64,000 nt of DNA from Bin80 sp026709335 (GTDB lineage Bacteria > Bacteroidota > Rhodothermia > Rhodothermales > Bin80): positions 186,001 through 250,000 of the forward strand of contig OZ241385.1 of NCBI GenBank assembly GCA_965200825.1, read 5' to 3'. Under the pieces are notes generated by a model. It was given only the letters and a program-made list of their open reading frames with translations. It was not told where the DNA came from and did no database searches. The translations under genes were made by a program, and so were the position numbers. Shown here piece after piece: positions 45,442 through 53,112 of this stretch. How positions within the stretch are numbered: the first letter of the stretch is position 1; each line of letters starts with the position of its first letter.

Positions 45442-47541
45442 ATGTCCATAAATGTATTTTCTGATACACTCCAATATTTTAAGGGTGTAGGCCCCGCTCG
45501 CGCAGAAGTACTCTCCAAGATTGGGGTCAAGACATGCCTGGATCTTTTACATTACTATCCTCGGCGCTATTTAGATCATTCAAATGTGTCTAGAGTGATT
45601 GATCTGAGTACCAAAGGTGCAAACGTAACGGTTATCGGGACTGTTCTTAGTTGTGATGTGGTACAGGGACGAAATCGGCAACGTTTAGAAGTTTCTATCC
45701 GTGATGATTCAAACGGGCATATGAAATTGATCTGGTTCCAGGGTGCCCAGTGGATTCAGAGAGTTTTTGCACCGGGTCAGCGGATTGCATGTACTGGCGA
45801 GGTGTCAAGGTATGGTAGGACCTGGACGATGACCCATCCAGATTTCGATAAACTTGATGAAGGGGGACCCCAGCTTTCTACAGGAAGAATTATGGCGCTC
45901 TACCCTGGAAGCGCCCGATTACAGCAAGTTGGTCTCAGCAGTAAAGCATTTCGGCATATCATCTATGAACTCATCAGGACTCGGGGATTAGAATTTCCGC
46001 ATGTTTTGCCTAGATGGGTACAACAGGGGTATGCTCTCATGGATGGCCGTGTTGCTCTTCGAGCAATTCATTTTCCAAAAAGTCATGCAGAACTTGAGCA
46101 GGCCAGAAATCGCCTGAAATTTGAAGAATTCTTTTTTCTTCAACTACTTTTGCGGCATACTCAAAAAAATCGTGCGGAGCGCAAGGGAATAAAACTGAAT
46201 GGCCGTGGAATACGTTACGAACAATTCATTAATGATGTGTTGCCATTTGAATTAACCCAAGGGCAGAAGAATGCATTGAAAAGCATTGAGTATGACATGC
46301 TCAGTGGCTCCCCTATGTACCGTATGTTACAGGGAGATGTTGGTTGTGGAAAGACCGTGGTTGCAGTTGCTGCTCTGATTCTGGTCGTGGACAGTCAGTT
46401 TCAAGGCGTATTTATGGCGCCGACTGAAGTTCTGGCTGAACAGCAGTTTAACAGTCTATGCAAATATCTTAATCCCATTGGAATCAGCGTGGGATTATTG
46501 AGGGGAGGGCAGCGCAAACGTGCGCGAGAGCAGATTTTGGCAGAGATCAGTTGTGGAGCAATAGATGTCGTGGTTGGAACGCATGCGGTTTTTCAAGAAC
46601 ATGTAAAGTTCAAGAATCTGGCTCTCGCGGTTGTTGATGAGCAGCATCGCTTCGGTGTGGAACAGCGGGCCAGCCTGGTTGCCAAGGGAAATAATCCTCA
46701 TATGTTGCTGATGAGTGCAACTCCAATCCCTCGCTCTCTGTCGCTCACCATGTACGGAGATCTCAGCATGACAACGATTCGTGATCTCCCCAAAGGTCGA
46801 AAACGTGTCGTTACAAGGTTATTTCGGGAAAGTAGTCGCCCTGAAATGGAAAAAATGGTATTAGAACAATTACAGCAGGGACGACAAGCCTATATTGTCT
46901 ATCCACAAGTGGAAGAGAGCGAAAAAAGTGACCTAAAGAATGCAGAAGCAGGATATCTAGCATGGGGGCGGCTGTATCCAAATGAGAGAGTTGGGCTTGT
47001 ACATGGTAAGATGAAAAATCAGGAAAAAGAAGCTGTTATGGCTCAATTTAAATCAGGTCAGGTGCAGGTTTTAGTGGCAACTACGGTGATTGAAGTAGGA
47101 GTTGATGCCCCGGAAGCAACCGTCATCGTGATTGAGCACGCAGAGAGATTTGGATTAAGCCAATTGCACCAGTTAAGGGGGCGTGTAGGACGTGGAAGCC
47201 ATCAGAGCTACTGCATACTTATGGCTGAATGGAGGCAATCCAAAGAGTCGCGAGAACGACTCAAGGTAATTGAGGGGACGACAGATGGATTTGAGATCAG
47301 CGAGGCTGATTTGAAATTGCGGGGGGCAGGCGATCTGTTTGGGACCAGACAAAGCGGGCTCCCGGAATTCAGACTTGCAAGTATTATGGAAGATACCAGC
47401 ATTTTGGAAAACGCACGACAGGCGGTGGCAGCTCTTTGGGAAAAAGATTCAGATCTGAGATTTCCTGAACATCAGGAAATGCGTCATTATTTTGAAAATT
47501 TTGTGCTGGCCCGCATGGAAGGCTATGCTCGTACAGGTTGA
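45442..47541 (+). CDS. recG: ATP-dependent DNA helicase RecG
   Basis: 699 residues from ATG 45442 (a TTG at 45433 is in frame). N-terminal wedge/OB region (LQYFKGVGPARAEVLSKIGV). Helicase motifs: QGDVGCGKTVVA (Walker A, about residue 299), MAPTEVLAEQQF, VVDEQHRFGVEQR (DEQH), MSATPIPRSL, and in the second lobe TTVIEVGVDAPEATVIVIEH and QLRGRVGRG. The TRG tail has LKLRGAGDLFGTRQSG. RecG remodels stalled forks. Intact. Confidence 0.96.
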   Translation: MSINVFSDTLQYFKGVGPARAEVLSKIGVKTCLDLLHYYPRRYLDHSNVSRVIDLSTKGANVTVIGTVLSCDVVQGRNRQRLEVSIRDDSNGHMKLIWFQGAQWIQRVFAPGQRIACTGEVSRYGRTWTMTHPDFDKLDEGGPQLSTGRIMALYPGSARLQQVGLSSKAFRHIIYELIRTRGLEFPHVLPRWVQQGYALMDGRVALRAIHFPKSHAELEQARNRLKFEEFFFLQLLLRHTQKNRAERKGIKLNGRGIRYEQFINDVLPFELTQGQKNALKSIEYDMLSGSPMYRMLQGDVGCGKTVVAVAALILVVDSQFQGVFMAPTEVLAEQQFNSLCKYLNPIGISVGLLRGGQRKRAREQILAEISCGAIDVVVGTHAVFQEHVKFKNLALAVVDEQHRFGVEQRASLVAKGNNPHMLLMSATPIPRSLSLTMYGDLSMTTIRDLPKGRKRVVTRLFRESSRPEMEKMVLEQLQQGRQAYIVYPQVEESEKSDLKNAEAGYLAWGRLYPNERVGLVHGKMKNQEKEAVMAQFKSGQVQVLVATTVIEVGVDAPEATVIVIEHAERFGLSQLHQLRGRVGRGSHQSYCILMAEWRQSKESRERLKVIEGTTDGFEISEADLKLRGAGDLFGTRQSGLPEFRLASIMEDTSILENARQAVAALWEKDSDLRFPEHQEMRHYFENFVLARMEGYARTG

Positions 47542-47546
47542 GGAAT

Positions 47547-48455
47547 ATGGAGAAGTATTGGGAAGTATTTATCAGTGGGTACGAGGCTTATGCATATTAT
47601 TTACGGACAGAGATCGCAATCCCACATTGGCATAATTATTTTTATTGGCTGATTGGAGTGAGCCTTTTTTTCTTTTTGCTGGAAATGTTTGCACCGTGGA
47701 GGAAGGAACAGAAGAAGTTCAGGCATGATTTTTGGCTGGATCTCTTCTACATGTTTTTCAACTATTTCCTATTCTCGCTTTTCATTTTCAATGCGGCGAG
47801 TATGGTGGTGGTAAACCTCTTTAATGATGCATTGGCGAGTATCGGGATCACCAACCTGGTAGCTATCCAAATAGGGAACTTGCCTGCATGGGCACAGCTA
47901 ATCATTCTTTTTGTTATCCGAGATTTTATTCACTGGAATGTGCATCGATTATTGCACCGAGTACCGGCATTATGGGAATTTCACAAGGTGCATCATTCGG
48001 TAGAAGAGATGGGGTTTGCTGCACACCTGCGGTTTCACTGGATGGAGAATGTAGTTTATAATGGACTCCAATATATTCCGTTAGCGATGATCGGTTTTGG
48101 AATTGAAGAATATTTTATCGTGTACTTGGTTACACTAGTCATCGGGCATGCGAATCACAGTAATATCTGGATTCCGTTAGGGCCGCTGAAGTACGTAATC
48201 AATAGTCCCCAGATGCACATATGGCATCATGCAAGGCATTGGCCAGACGGGCATCCGTATGGTATCAATTACGGGATTAGCCTCAGTCTGTGGGATTATT
48301 TATTCAGAACTGCATCCATCCCGCATAATGGCCGCGATATTGAACTTGGCTTTGAGGATATTGAGAAATTTCCCAAGACATTTTTAGGTCAAAGCGTGCA
48401 TGGAATGGGGCTTAGAAAAAAAAGAGAAAAACGTGATCCACAATCAAAACAATAG
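47547..48455 (+). CDS. Sterol desaturase/fatty acid hydroxylase family membrane protein
   Basis: About 302 residues from ATG 47547 (TTG 47538 overlaps the recG stop). Four membrane segments. The His-box di-iron motifs are complete: HWNVHRLLHR, HKVHHS and HIWHHARHWPDGH. It hydroxylates or desaturates a lipid using O2; candidates are fatty acids, hopanoids or carotenoids. It may be co-transcribed with recG (5 nt gap). Confidence 0.88.
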   Translation: MEKYWEVFISGYEAYAYYLRTEIAIPHWHNYFYWLIGVSLFFFLLEMFAPWRKEQKKFRHDFWLDLFYMFFNYFLFSLFIFNAASMVVVNLFNDALASIGITNLVAIQIGNLPAWAQLIILFVIRDFIHWNVHRLLHRVPALWEFHKVHHSVEEMGFAAHLRFHWMENVVYNGLQYIPLAMIGFGIEEYFIVYLVTLVIGHANHSNIWIPLGPLKYVINSPQMHIWHHARHWPDGHPYGINYGISLSLWDYLFRTASIPHNGRDIELGFEDIEKFPKTFLGQSVHGMGLRKKREKRDPQSKQ

Positions 48456-48550
48456 TGTTATTCTGCATTTACTTGAAGGCTATTATGCTCTCATGAGGAG
48501 TAATTTCTGCTCATTTAGCAGTGGATAGATCAACACAAAAGTTTAACAAA

Positions 48551-50008
48551 TTACTTGGCAAAGTTCCAGCGCGGAATTTTGGAGTCGCTACGCGATTGCA
48601 TCAGAGAGAGTAGTTCTCTGGCAATCAAGGGATGGCTGTCGGCAAGATCGGTAGATTCTCCTGGATCGGTTTCCAAATTGTAGACTTTGACAGGAGCGGA
48701 AGGGTTGTTATGTCCGCCTAACCGAACCCCCTTCCATGCCCCGATCCGAGCTGCTTGTGCACCATTCCAACTGCGCCCGTGATATTCCCAGTACATCTCA
48801 CTAGGTATTGGTAGCGTATGCCCCATCAATACAGGCAGAAATGAGATACCATTGACCTCGGTAGTCAGAGTAGTCCCGATTAAATCAGCCAGTGTGGGCA
48901 TCACATCCCAGAATGCGGATACATGATCTGTCGTAGTTCCCGCCGTGATCGTTCCGGGCCAGGCAGCAATCATCGGGACTCGAATTCCTCCTTCATAGAC
49001 TTCTCCTTTACCACCTCTGAGTCTACCAGAGCTCTGAAATTGTGCCGTGTCCACTCCTCCGGTATAGGTGGCACCATTGTCACTTGAAAAGATAATCAGC
49101 GTATTTTCATCTATCCCAAGCTCCTGAAGAACTTCCATGATGCGACCAATATGTTTGTCCATGCGGGTGATCATTGCCGCGTAGGCAGATTGAGGACGAA
49201 TATGAGGAAGGTACCCGCTACTCCCATCATAAGGAAATTCGGATAAGACACCCTCATAGGCGTCTAACTCTTCATCAGGCACCTGAAGTGCCAAGTGCGG
49301 TACAGTGTGTGCGAAATAAAGGAAAAACGGCTCTGCTGCATGTCGGCGGATAAAATCTTCTGCCTCCTGAGCCATCAGGTCTGGGGCATAATCAACCCCT
49401 TTGTAATGGTCGTAAGCTGCAGACTCATCGAGATTTTCCCCGTCAAATCGTTGATGTGGGTGGAAGTAGCCATTTGCAAGTGTATCCCATTCGGTATTTC
49501 GCCAAAGGTGTGAAGGGTAATGATTGTGGGCCTGTTTCTGATCAAGATATCCGTAAAAGTAATCAAATCCCTGTTGAGTTGGAACTCCACTCGAGTTTGG
49601 TCCCCCAAGTCCCCATTTACCAATGATGGCGGTAGCATATCCGGCATCCCGCATCATATGGCCAAGCGTATATGTTTCCTTTTCTAAGGGGAGCTGTCCG
49701 CGTTCTGTACTGTCTGCAAAGCCTCCAAGTTCGTAATTGTCTCGAATTTGACAATGTCCGGTATGCAAGCCAGTAAGTAGTGTGCAGCGGCTCGGTGCAC
49801 ATACCGGGCTGCCACTGTAATGTTGGGTAAATCGCATTCCCTCATTTGCCAGTATATCTAAATGAGGGGTTTGGATCAAGGTTTGGCCGTAGCTTCCAAG
49901 CTCACCATAACCCAAGTCATCGGCTAGAATATAGATGACATTTGGCGGCTGCGTTTTGGCGCATCCAGCAACAATAATCACAAGAATCACGGAGAGGCGA
50001 GGTATCAT
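48551..50008 (-). CDS. Lipoprotein sulfatase (arylsulfatase A-like)
   Basis: 485 residues. Lipobox IIVAGC at residues 11-16. Metal site YILADDLGYGELG. The formylglycine Cys is residue 70 in PVCAPSRCTLLTGL. IGKWGLGG replaces the more usual GKWHLG: the His after Trp is Gly here. FAHTVPHLALQVP and FSSDNGAT complete the site. It is the second exported sulfatase in the window but has no FGE gene next to it. Sulfate-ester hydrolysis of polysaccharide is likely. Confidence 0.9.
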   Translation of the reverse strand: MIPRLSVILVIIVAGCAKTQPPNVIYILADDLGYGELGSYGQTLIQTPHLDILANEGMRFTQHYSGSPVCAPSRCTLLTGLHTGHCQIRDNYELGGFADSTERGQLPLEKETYTLGHMMRDAGYATAIIGKWGLGGPNSSGVPTQQGFDYFYGYLDQKQAHNHYPSHLWRNTEWDTLANGYFHPHQRFDGENLDESAAYDHYKGVDYAPDLMAQEAEDFIRRHAAEPFFLYFAHTVPHLALQVPDEELDAYEGVLSEFPYDGSSGYLPHIRPQSAYAAMITRMDKHIGRIMEVLQELGIDENTLIIFSSDNGATYTGGVDTAQFQSSGRLRGGKGEVYEGGIRVPMIAAWPGTITAGTTTDHVSAFWDVMPTLADLIGTTLTTEVNGISFLPVLMGHTLPIPSEMYWEYHGRSWNGAQAARIGAWKGVRLGGHNNPSAPVKVYNLETDPGESTDLADSHPLIARELLSLMQSRSDSKIPRWNFAK

Positions 50009-50103
50009 AATAAAGTCAGTTGTCCATTACGGTAAGAGGAATTATACACTAATAGTAATCATTGGGGGTGTATATTTCCAAATGAACTCAAACTGATATT
50101 CTT

Positions 50104-50487
50104 ATGGCATCTAGAACATTGGCTGAAAAACTGGGACTCAAAGAGGGGATGCGAGCTTATGTACTTGATCCGCCGTCACACTACAACTCACTGATTACCG
50201 ATGCACCGGTGATTCCAGATCAATCTCCACTGGATGAAGCCGACTTTGTTCATTTGTTTTCTGACCGGCAGGATCACCTTCTAGCCTTGTTGAATATTGC
50301 ACTTCCTACACTTAGAGATAAGTCCATGCTGTGGATTTCTTGGCCCAAAAAAGCATCTAAGAAGAAAACAAATCTATCAAGAAATGTCATTTTGAGTCTC
50401 GGAGAAGTACTCGGAATGGTGGATGTAAAAATATGCTCTATTGACGATACATGGTCTGCATTGAAGTTCGTCCACCGCAAGTCATGA
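50104..50487 (+). CDS. DUF3052 family protein
   Basis: 127 residues. Start TLAEKLGLKEGMRAYVLDPP matches the opening of DUF3052 proteins. Middle FVHLFSDRQDHLLALL, then a SKKKTNLSRNVILSLGEVLG block typical of the family, and the end TWSALKFVHRK. Soluble. Function unknown. Confidence 0.8.
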   Translation: MASRTLAEKLGLKEGMRAYVLDPPSHYNSLITDAPVIPDQSPLDEADFVHLFSDRQDHLLALLNIALPTLRDKSMLWISWPKKASKKKTNLSRNVILSLGEVLGMVDVKICSIDDTWSALKFVHRKS

Positions 50488-50650
50488 GGTGGGGCGTATA
50501 GAGACATAAATGCAGCCCCAAGCATAGCAACCGATACTCAATCATCAACGTCAACAAGGAATTATCTAATCCACTCTGGTAAATGAGACATGCTGTAAAC
50601 AGTAACCATATTAATGCCACATCACCTGAAAATAACAAGTAGGGTATTCT
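50488..50650 (+). other. Gene-free stretch behind the DUF3052 gene
   Basis: 163 bases with no gene, ending at a candidate MITE. Open frames on the minus strand run through it from the MITE but are not protein-like. Confidence 0.3.
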
Positions 50651-50751
50651 GAACCTCTTGCAAAACCTCCTAGATTGAACATAAACATTGCTTTGAAAAC
50701 ACCTGAGGGAGCCTTTTCTGCCTGAGAACAAAGGTTTTGCAGGAACCTCTT
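50651..50751. repeat. Candidate ~100-bp MITE with IS-like ends
   Basis: The left end GAACCTCTTGCAAAACCTCC (50651-50670) is close to the ends of the IS at 31498-33125 (GAGCCTCTTGC...). The right end, 50731-50751, read on the complement, shares the core TGCAAAACCT. The inside is non-coding. It could be a short derivative mobilised by the same transposase. The right end is imperfect, so this is tentative. Confidence 0.4.
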
Positions 50752-50861
50752 AATAGTTGCAATAAATTCAGTATCTTTCAACTGCGTATCCCATAATTCG
50801 GTGAGCTCTGGCACATGTCGGGCCACCTGCTGAATATAACAACCTTCAAAAGCTTGGATTA
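50752..50861 (-). pseudogene. Unrecognised coding fragment between repeat elements
   Basis: A minus frame reads LIQAFEGCYIQQVARHVPEL and TELWDTQLKDTEFIATI before entering the candidate MITE. Protein-like but not recognised, and cut at both sides. Confidence 0.25.
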
Positions 50862-50885
50862 GCTACCTGAGCTGGGTGAACAGGC

Positions 50886-50983
50886 AGGACATCGTGAGGT
50901 CCTCTCACACTATCAGTGAGTTTACCGCTATATGGGTGTACGCAAAGCCCGACTCCTTTTCGGGTATCACCAAGGCGTACACC
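50886..50983 (-). ncRNA. Structured RNA region, possible group II intron 5' remnant
   Basis: Three adjacent hairpins: 50886-50890/50899-50903, 50904-50908/50916-50920, and 50935-50943/50975-50983 with an inner hairpin 50948-50952/50960-50964. On the minus strand the layout (GTGTACGCC stem, then GTACACCC, then GGTAAACTC) resembles the 5' part of the candidate at 62150-62482, whose flank also ends in TCTG before GTG. No reverse transcriptase or domain V is present. Tentative. Confidence 0.35.
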
Positions 50984-50986
50984 AGA

Positions 50987-51010
50987 CAGGGCGGAGGCCC
51001 TTAGAAAATG
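50987..51010 (+). repeat. 24-nt direct repeat, copy 1
   Basis: Contains GGCGGAGGCCCTTAGAAAAT and includes the ATG of the 51008 gene. Copy 2 at 51588-51611 differs at one base. AGGGC/GCCCT within it can form a small hairpin on the complement. Confidence 0.7.
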
Positions 51011-51517
51011 AAAACCTTCCTCAGAACAATCCTTGTTCAACTCACCCTTTTAGCATTCACGATACAAAGCTCACAAAGCCAAGGTGCTCTATATGTTGCC
51101 GCAGGTGAAAAATCCTTTGCAGCAGGAGCAATACTTAATTTTAACAGTGGTTTTGCATTCGGTCTTGATTTTGGCACCGACGGCAAGAAAGAAGACAGTA
51201 CACATGGCTATGAAAAACCGAGAAACAATCTTGTGCTTTTGCTCTCGCCAGGAATACATATTCATAAGGAAGGGAAAACACTGGGATTCACACTATTGTT
51301 CATGATTGGAGCACGGCAAACCGGAACCTATTGCCCAAGCGGAGATTCTCATCTGGGATTTAGATGTTATGCAAATGAAGAACCTTCAGACGAGTATCAA
51401 GCAGCTTTTGGATTCTTCGGTGCTATATCTGGTGCCGTATCTCCCAAGAACAATATTCTCTTAGGCGCAAAAGTAACAGATACATCAACTGGACTTGCTT
51501 TAGGGTTTTGGTTTTAG
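51008..51517 (+). CDS. Small secreted, barrel-like protein
   Basis: 169 residues. Clear signal peptide (LLAFTIQSSQSQG). The rest is a glycine-rich, strand-like sequence: VAAGEKSFAAGAILNFNSG, FAFGLDFGTDG, NNLVLLLSPGIHIHKEGK, FTLLFMIGARQTGTY, and a C-terminal aromatic residue (ALGFWF), as in outer-membrane barrels. Two Cys. Unrecognised. Flanked by the two copies of a 24-nt direct repeat, the first covering its start codon. Confidence 0.6.
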   Translation: MKTFLRTILVQLTLLAFTIQSSQSQGALYVAAGEKSFAAGAILNFNSGFAFGLDFGTDGKKEDSTHGYEKPRNNLVLLLSPGIHIHKEGKTLGFTLLFMIGARQTGTYCPSGDSHLGFRCYANEEPSDEYQAAFGFFGAISGAVSPKNNILLGAKVTDTSTGLALGFWF

Positions 51518-51587
51518 TCAGTTGCGGAAACTTCTAATAATTTATTGCAACTGTTAATTATTTTGGGAGTGTGTAGGATCTGAATAA

Positions 51588-51611
51588 CAGGGTGGAGGCC
51601 CTTAGAAAATG
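51588..51611 (+). repeat. 24-nt direct repeat, copy 2
   Basis: One base different (T for C) from the copy at 50987-51010. It ends in an ATG but no gene follows, so it looks like a duplicated leader or a dispersed repeat. Confidence 0.65.
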
Positions 51612-51787
51612 TACATCCCCCCATTAATTGGTACGGAATTCCCCCAGAAAGTTCTGAGCAGATAGGGTTATTATGCGAATCTGGGAGGGTTGATTCTGTC
51701 AACAAGTCAACGGAAGATCAATTCATCCGCCACCCCTTAAGCCAATCTTTGGGAGTCAGCAGAGATAACAGGTTCGTCTGTGGCCCG

Positions 51788-52033
51788 TTAATGCCTGCGT
51801 GCAGGAATCCGAATCGCCTTGATCTGCGAGGCTTCGGCTATGTGAGTACCATCCTCGTTGTACCAGGAATATCCTTGACGTTGTCCAAGGATCCAACTCA
51901 TGTTGTCAATCAATTCAATTTCGTAGAGAACTTGCTCAACGGTCAATGTTTCCAGTGCCGTAGCAGTTATGGATGGAGAGCGCTTTTCATTTGCGCGATT
52001 AAAGCGAGTACGGAATCGGGTAGCAGTTGGCAT
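51788..52033 (-). CDS. Small hypothetical protein
   Basis: 81 residues. A basic, Thr/Arg-rich start, then a regular helical-strand stretch (ETLTVEQVLYEIELIDNMSW, GYSWYNEDGTHIAEASQI). It is soluble, with no signal peptide and no recognised family. A plus-strand frame overlaps it almost entirely; this one looks more protein-like. No clear ribosome binding site. Confidence 0.35.
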   Translation of the reverse strand: MPTATRFRTRFNRANEKRSPSITATALETLTVEQVLYEIELIDNMSWILGQRQGYSWYNEDGTHIAEASQIKAIRIPARRH

Positions 52034-52276
52034 AGATGATGAAATTGTGGCTGAATTCCCACAATGATACAGCTTAAATCGATACAGAGAATCAACAAAT
52101 TACAAACAAGAAATACACTATAATTCACAATTGAACAGTAATTATCTCAGTATATTTGATGCGCTTCTGGCACTATGTTACTCTCTCAGAACTCTAGGTG
52201 GAACTAGAGGTTAGTTCTAAAAGAAATAATGGCTGTAATTTCTGTACAGATACATAATCAAACTTAAATTTCAATC

Positions 52277-52639
52277 ATGACAAAATCAACGCTTTGGATA
52301 GATTTGACCATTGATCACGCGGAAAAGATCCGTGATTTTTATGTGGACGTGATCGGGTGGGAGGCTGTTCACATAAATATGGGAGATTACGAAGACTATA
52401 TGATGAATGAGCACGGAGAGCCAAGGGCGGGTATCTGTCATGCCCGTGGTGTAAATGCAGGGTTGCCGCCATTCTGGATTCCCTATTTTCAGGTTGAATC
52501 ACTTGAACATAGCCTTGCATCTTGTATCAGCAACGGCGGCGAAATACTTACTCCTGTAAAATCCCTAGCTGCAAACAAGAGTTATGCTGTAATCCGTGAT
52601 CCCTCAGGAGCTGTGTGTGCTATCTGGACCGAACACTGA
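52277..52639 (+). CDS. VOC-superfamily (glyoxalase-like) protein
   Basis: 120 residues, a single VOC unit pair. WIDLTIDHAEKIRDFYVDVI opens the first beta-alpha-beta-beta-beta module, and WIPYFQVESLEHSLASCISN the second. YAVIRDPSGAVCAIWTE closes it. Metal-site residues are not obvious. The function could be lyase, dioxygenase-like or resistance; unknown. It stands alone, 58 nt before the DUF1761 gene. Confidence 0.8.
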   Translation: MTKSTLWIDLTIDHAEKIRDFYVDVIGWEAVHINMGDYEDYMMNEHGEPRAGICHARGVNAGLPPFWIPYFQVESLEHSLASCISNGGEILTPVKSLAANKSYAVIRDPSGAVCAIWTEH

Positions 52640-52697
52640 TCGAATATTTTATTCTTCACAATCCGTTATCTTACTTCATTCTCAAACCTGATATAGA

Positions 52698-53105
52698 ATG
52701 TATTTACCTCAAAACTGGCTTCCATTTATCGTCGCTATTCTGTTCCCAATGATTGTAGGTTCACTATGGTATGGGCCTATCTTTGGGAAGATGTGGATGA
52801 GAATGATGGATCTTACCGAAGATAAAATCAAAGAAACGCTGAATCCTGTCAAGTCGTATGGGGGTTCAATCATTGGCTCTGTGCTAACAGCTTACGTCTT
52901 TTCGTTGCTCATTACTTACATGAATATGGGTACATTGAGTGGGGGATTGACAATTGGTTTTGCAGCTTGGGTTGGCTTTGCACTTCCTATGGGCTGGCAA
53001 AGTGTTGCCTGGGAGGATAAAGGGTACGGACTGTTTATATTAAATCAAGCGTACAACCTCATTGTTTATCTGCTCATGGCTGGATTGATCGGAGTTTGGC
53101 GGTAA
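52698..53105 (+). CDS. DUF1761 membrane protein
   Basis: 135 residues with four membrane segments. FIVAILFPMIVGSLWYGPIF at the start and GFAAWVGFALPMGWQSVAWE in the middle are the family's conserved blocks; NQAYNLIVYLLMAGLIGVWR ends it. Function unknown. It is 7 nt before ligA and possibly in its transcript. Confidence 0.82.
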   Translation: MYLPQNWLPFIVAILFPMIVGSLWYGPIFGKMWMRMMDLTEDKIKETLNPVKSYGGSIIGSVLTAYVFSLLITYMNMGTLSGGLTIGFAAWVGFALPMGWQSVAWEDKGYGLFILNQAYNLIVYLLMAGLIGVWR

Positions 53106-53112
53106 TTGCTAC

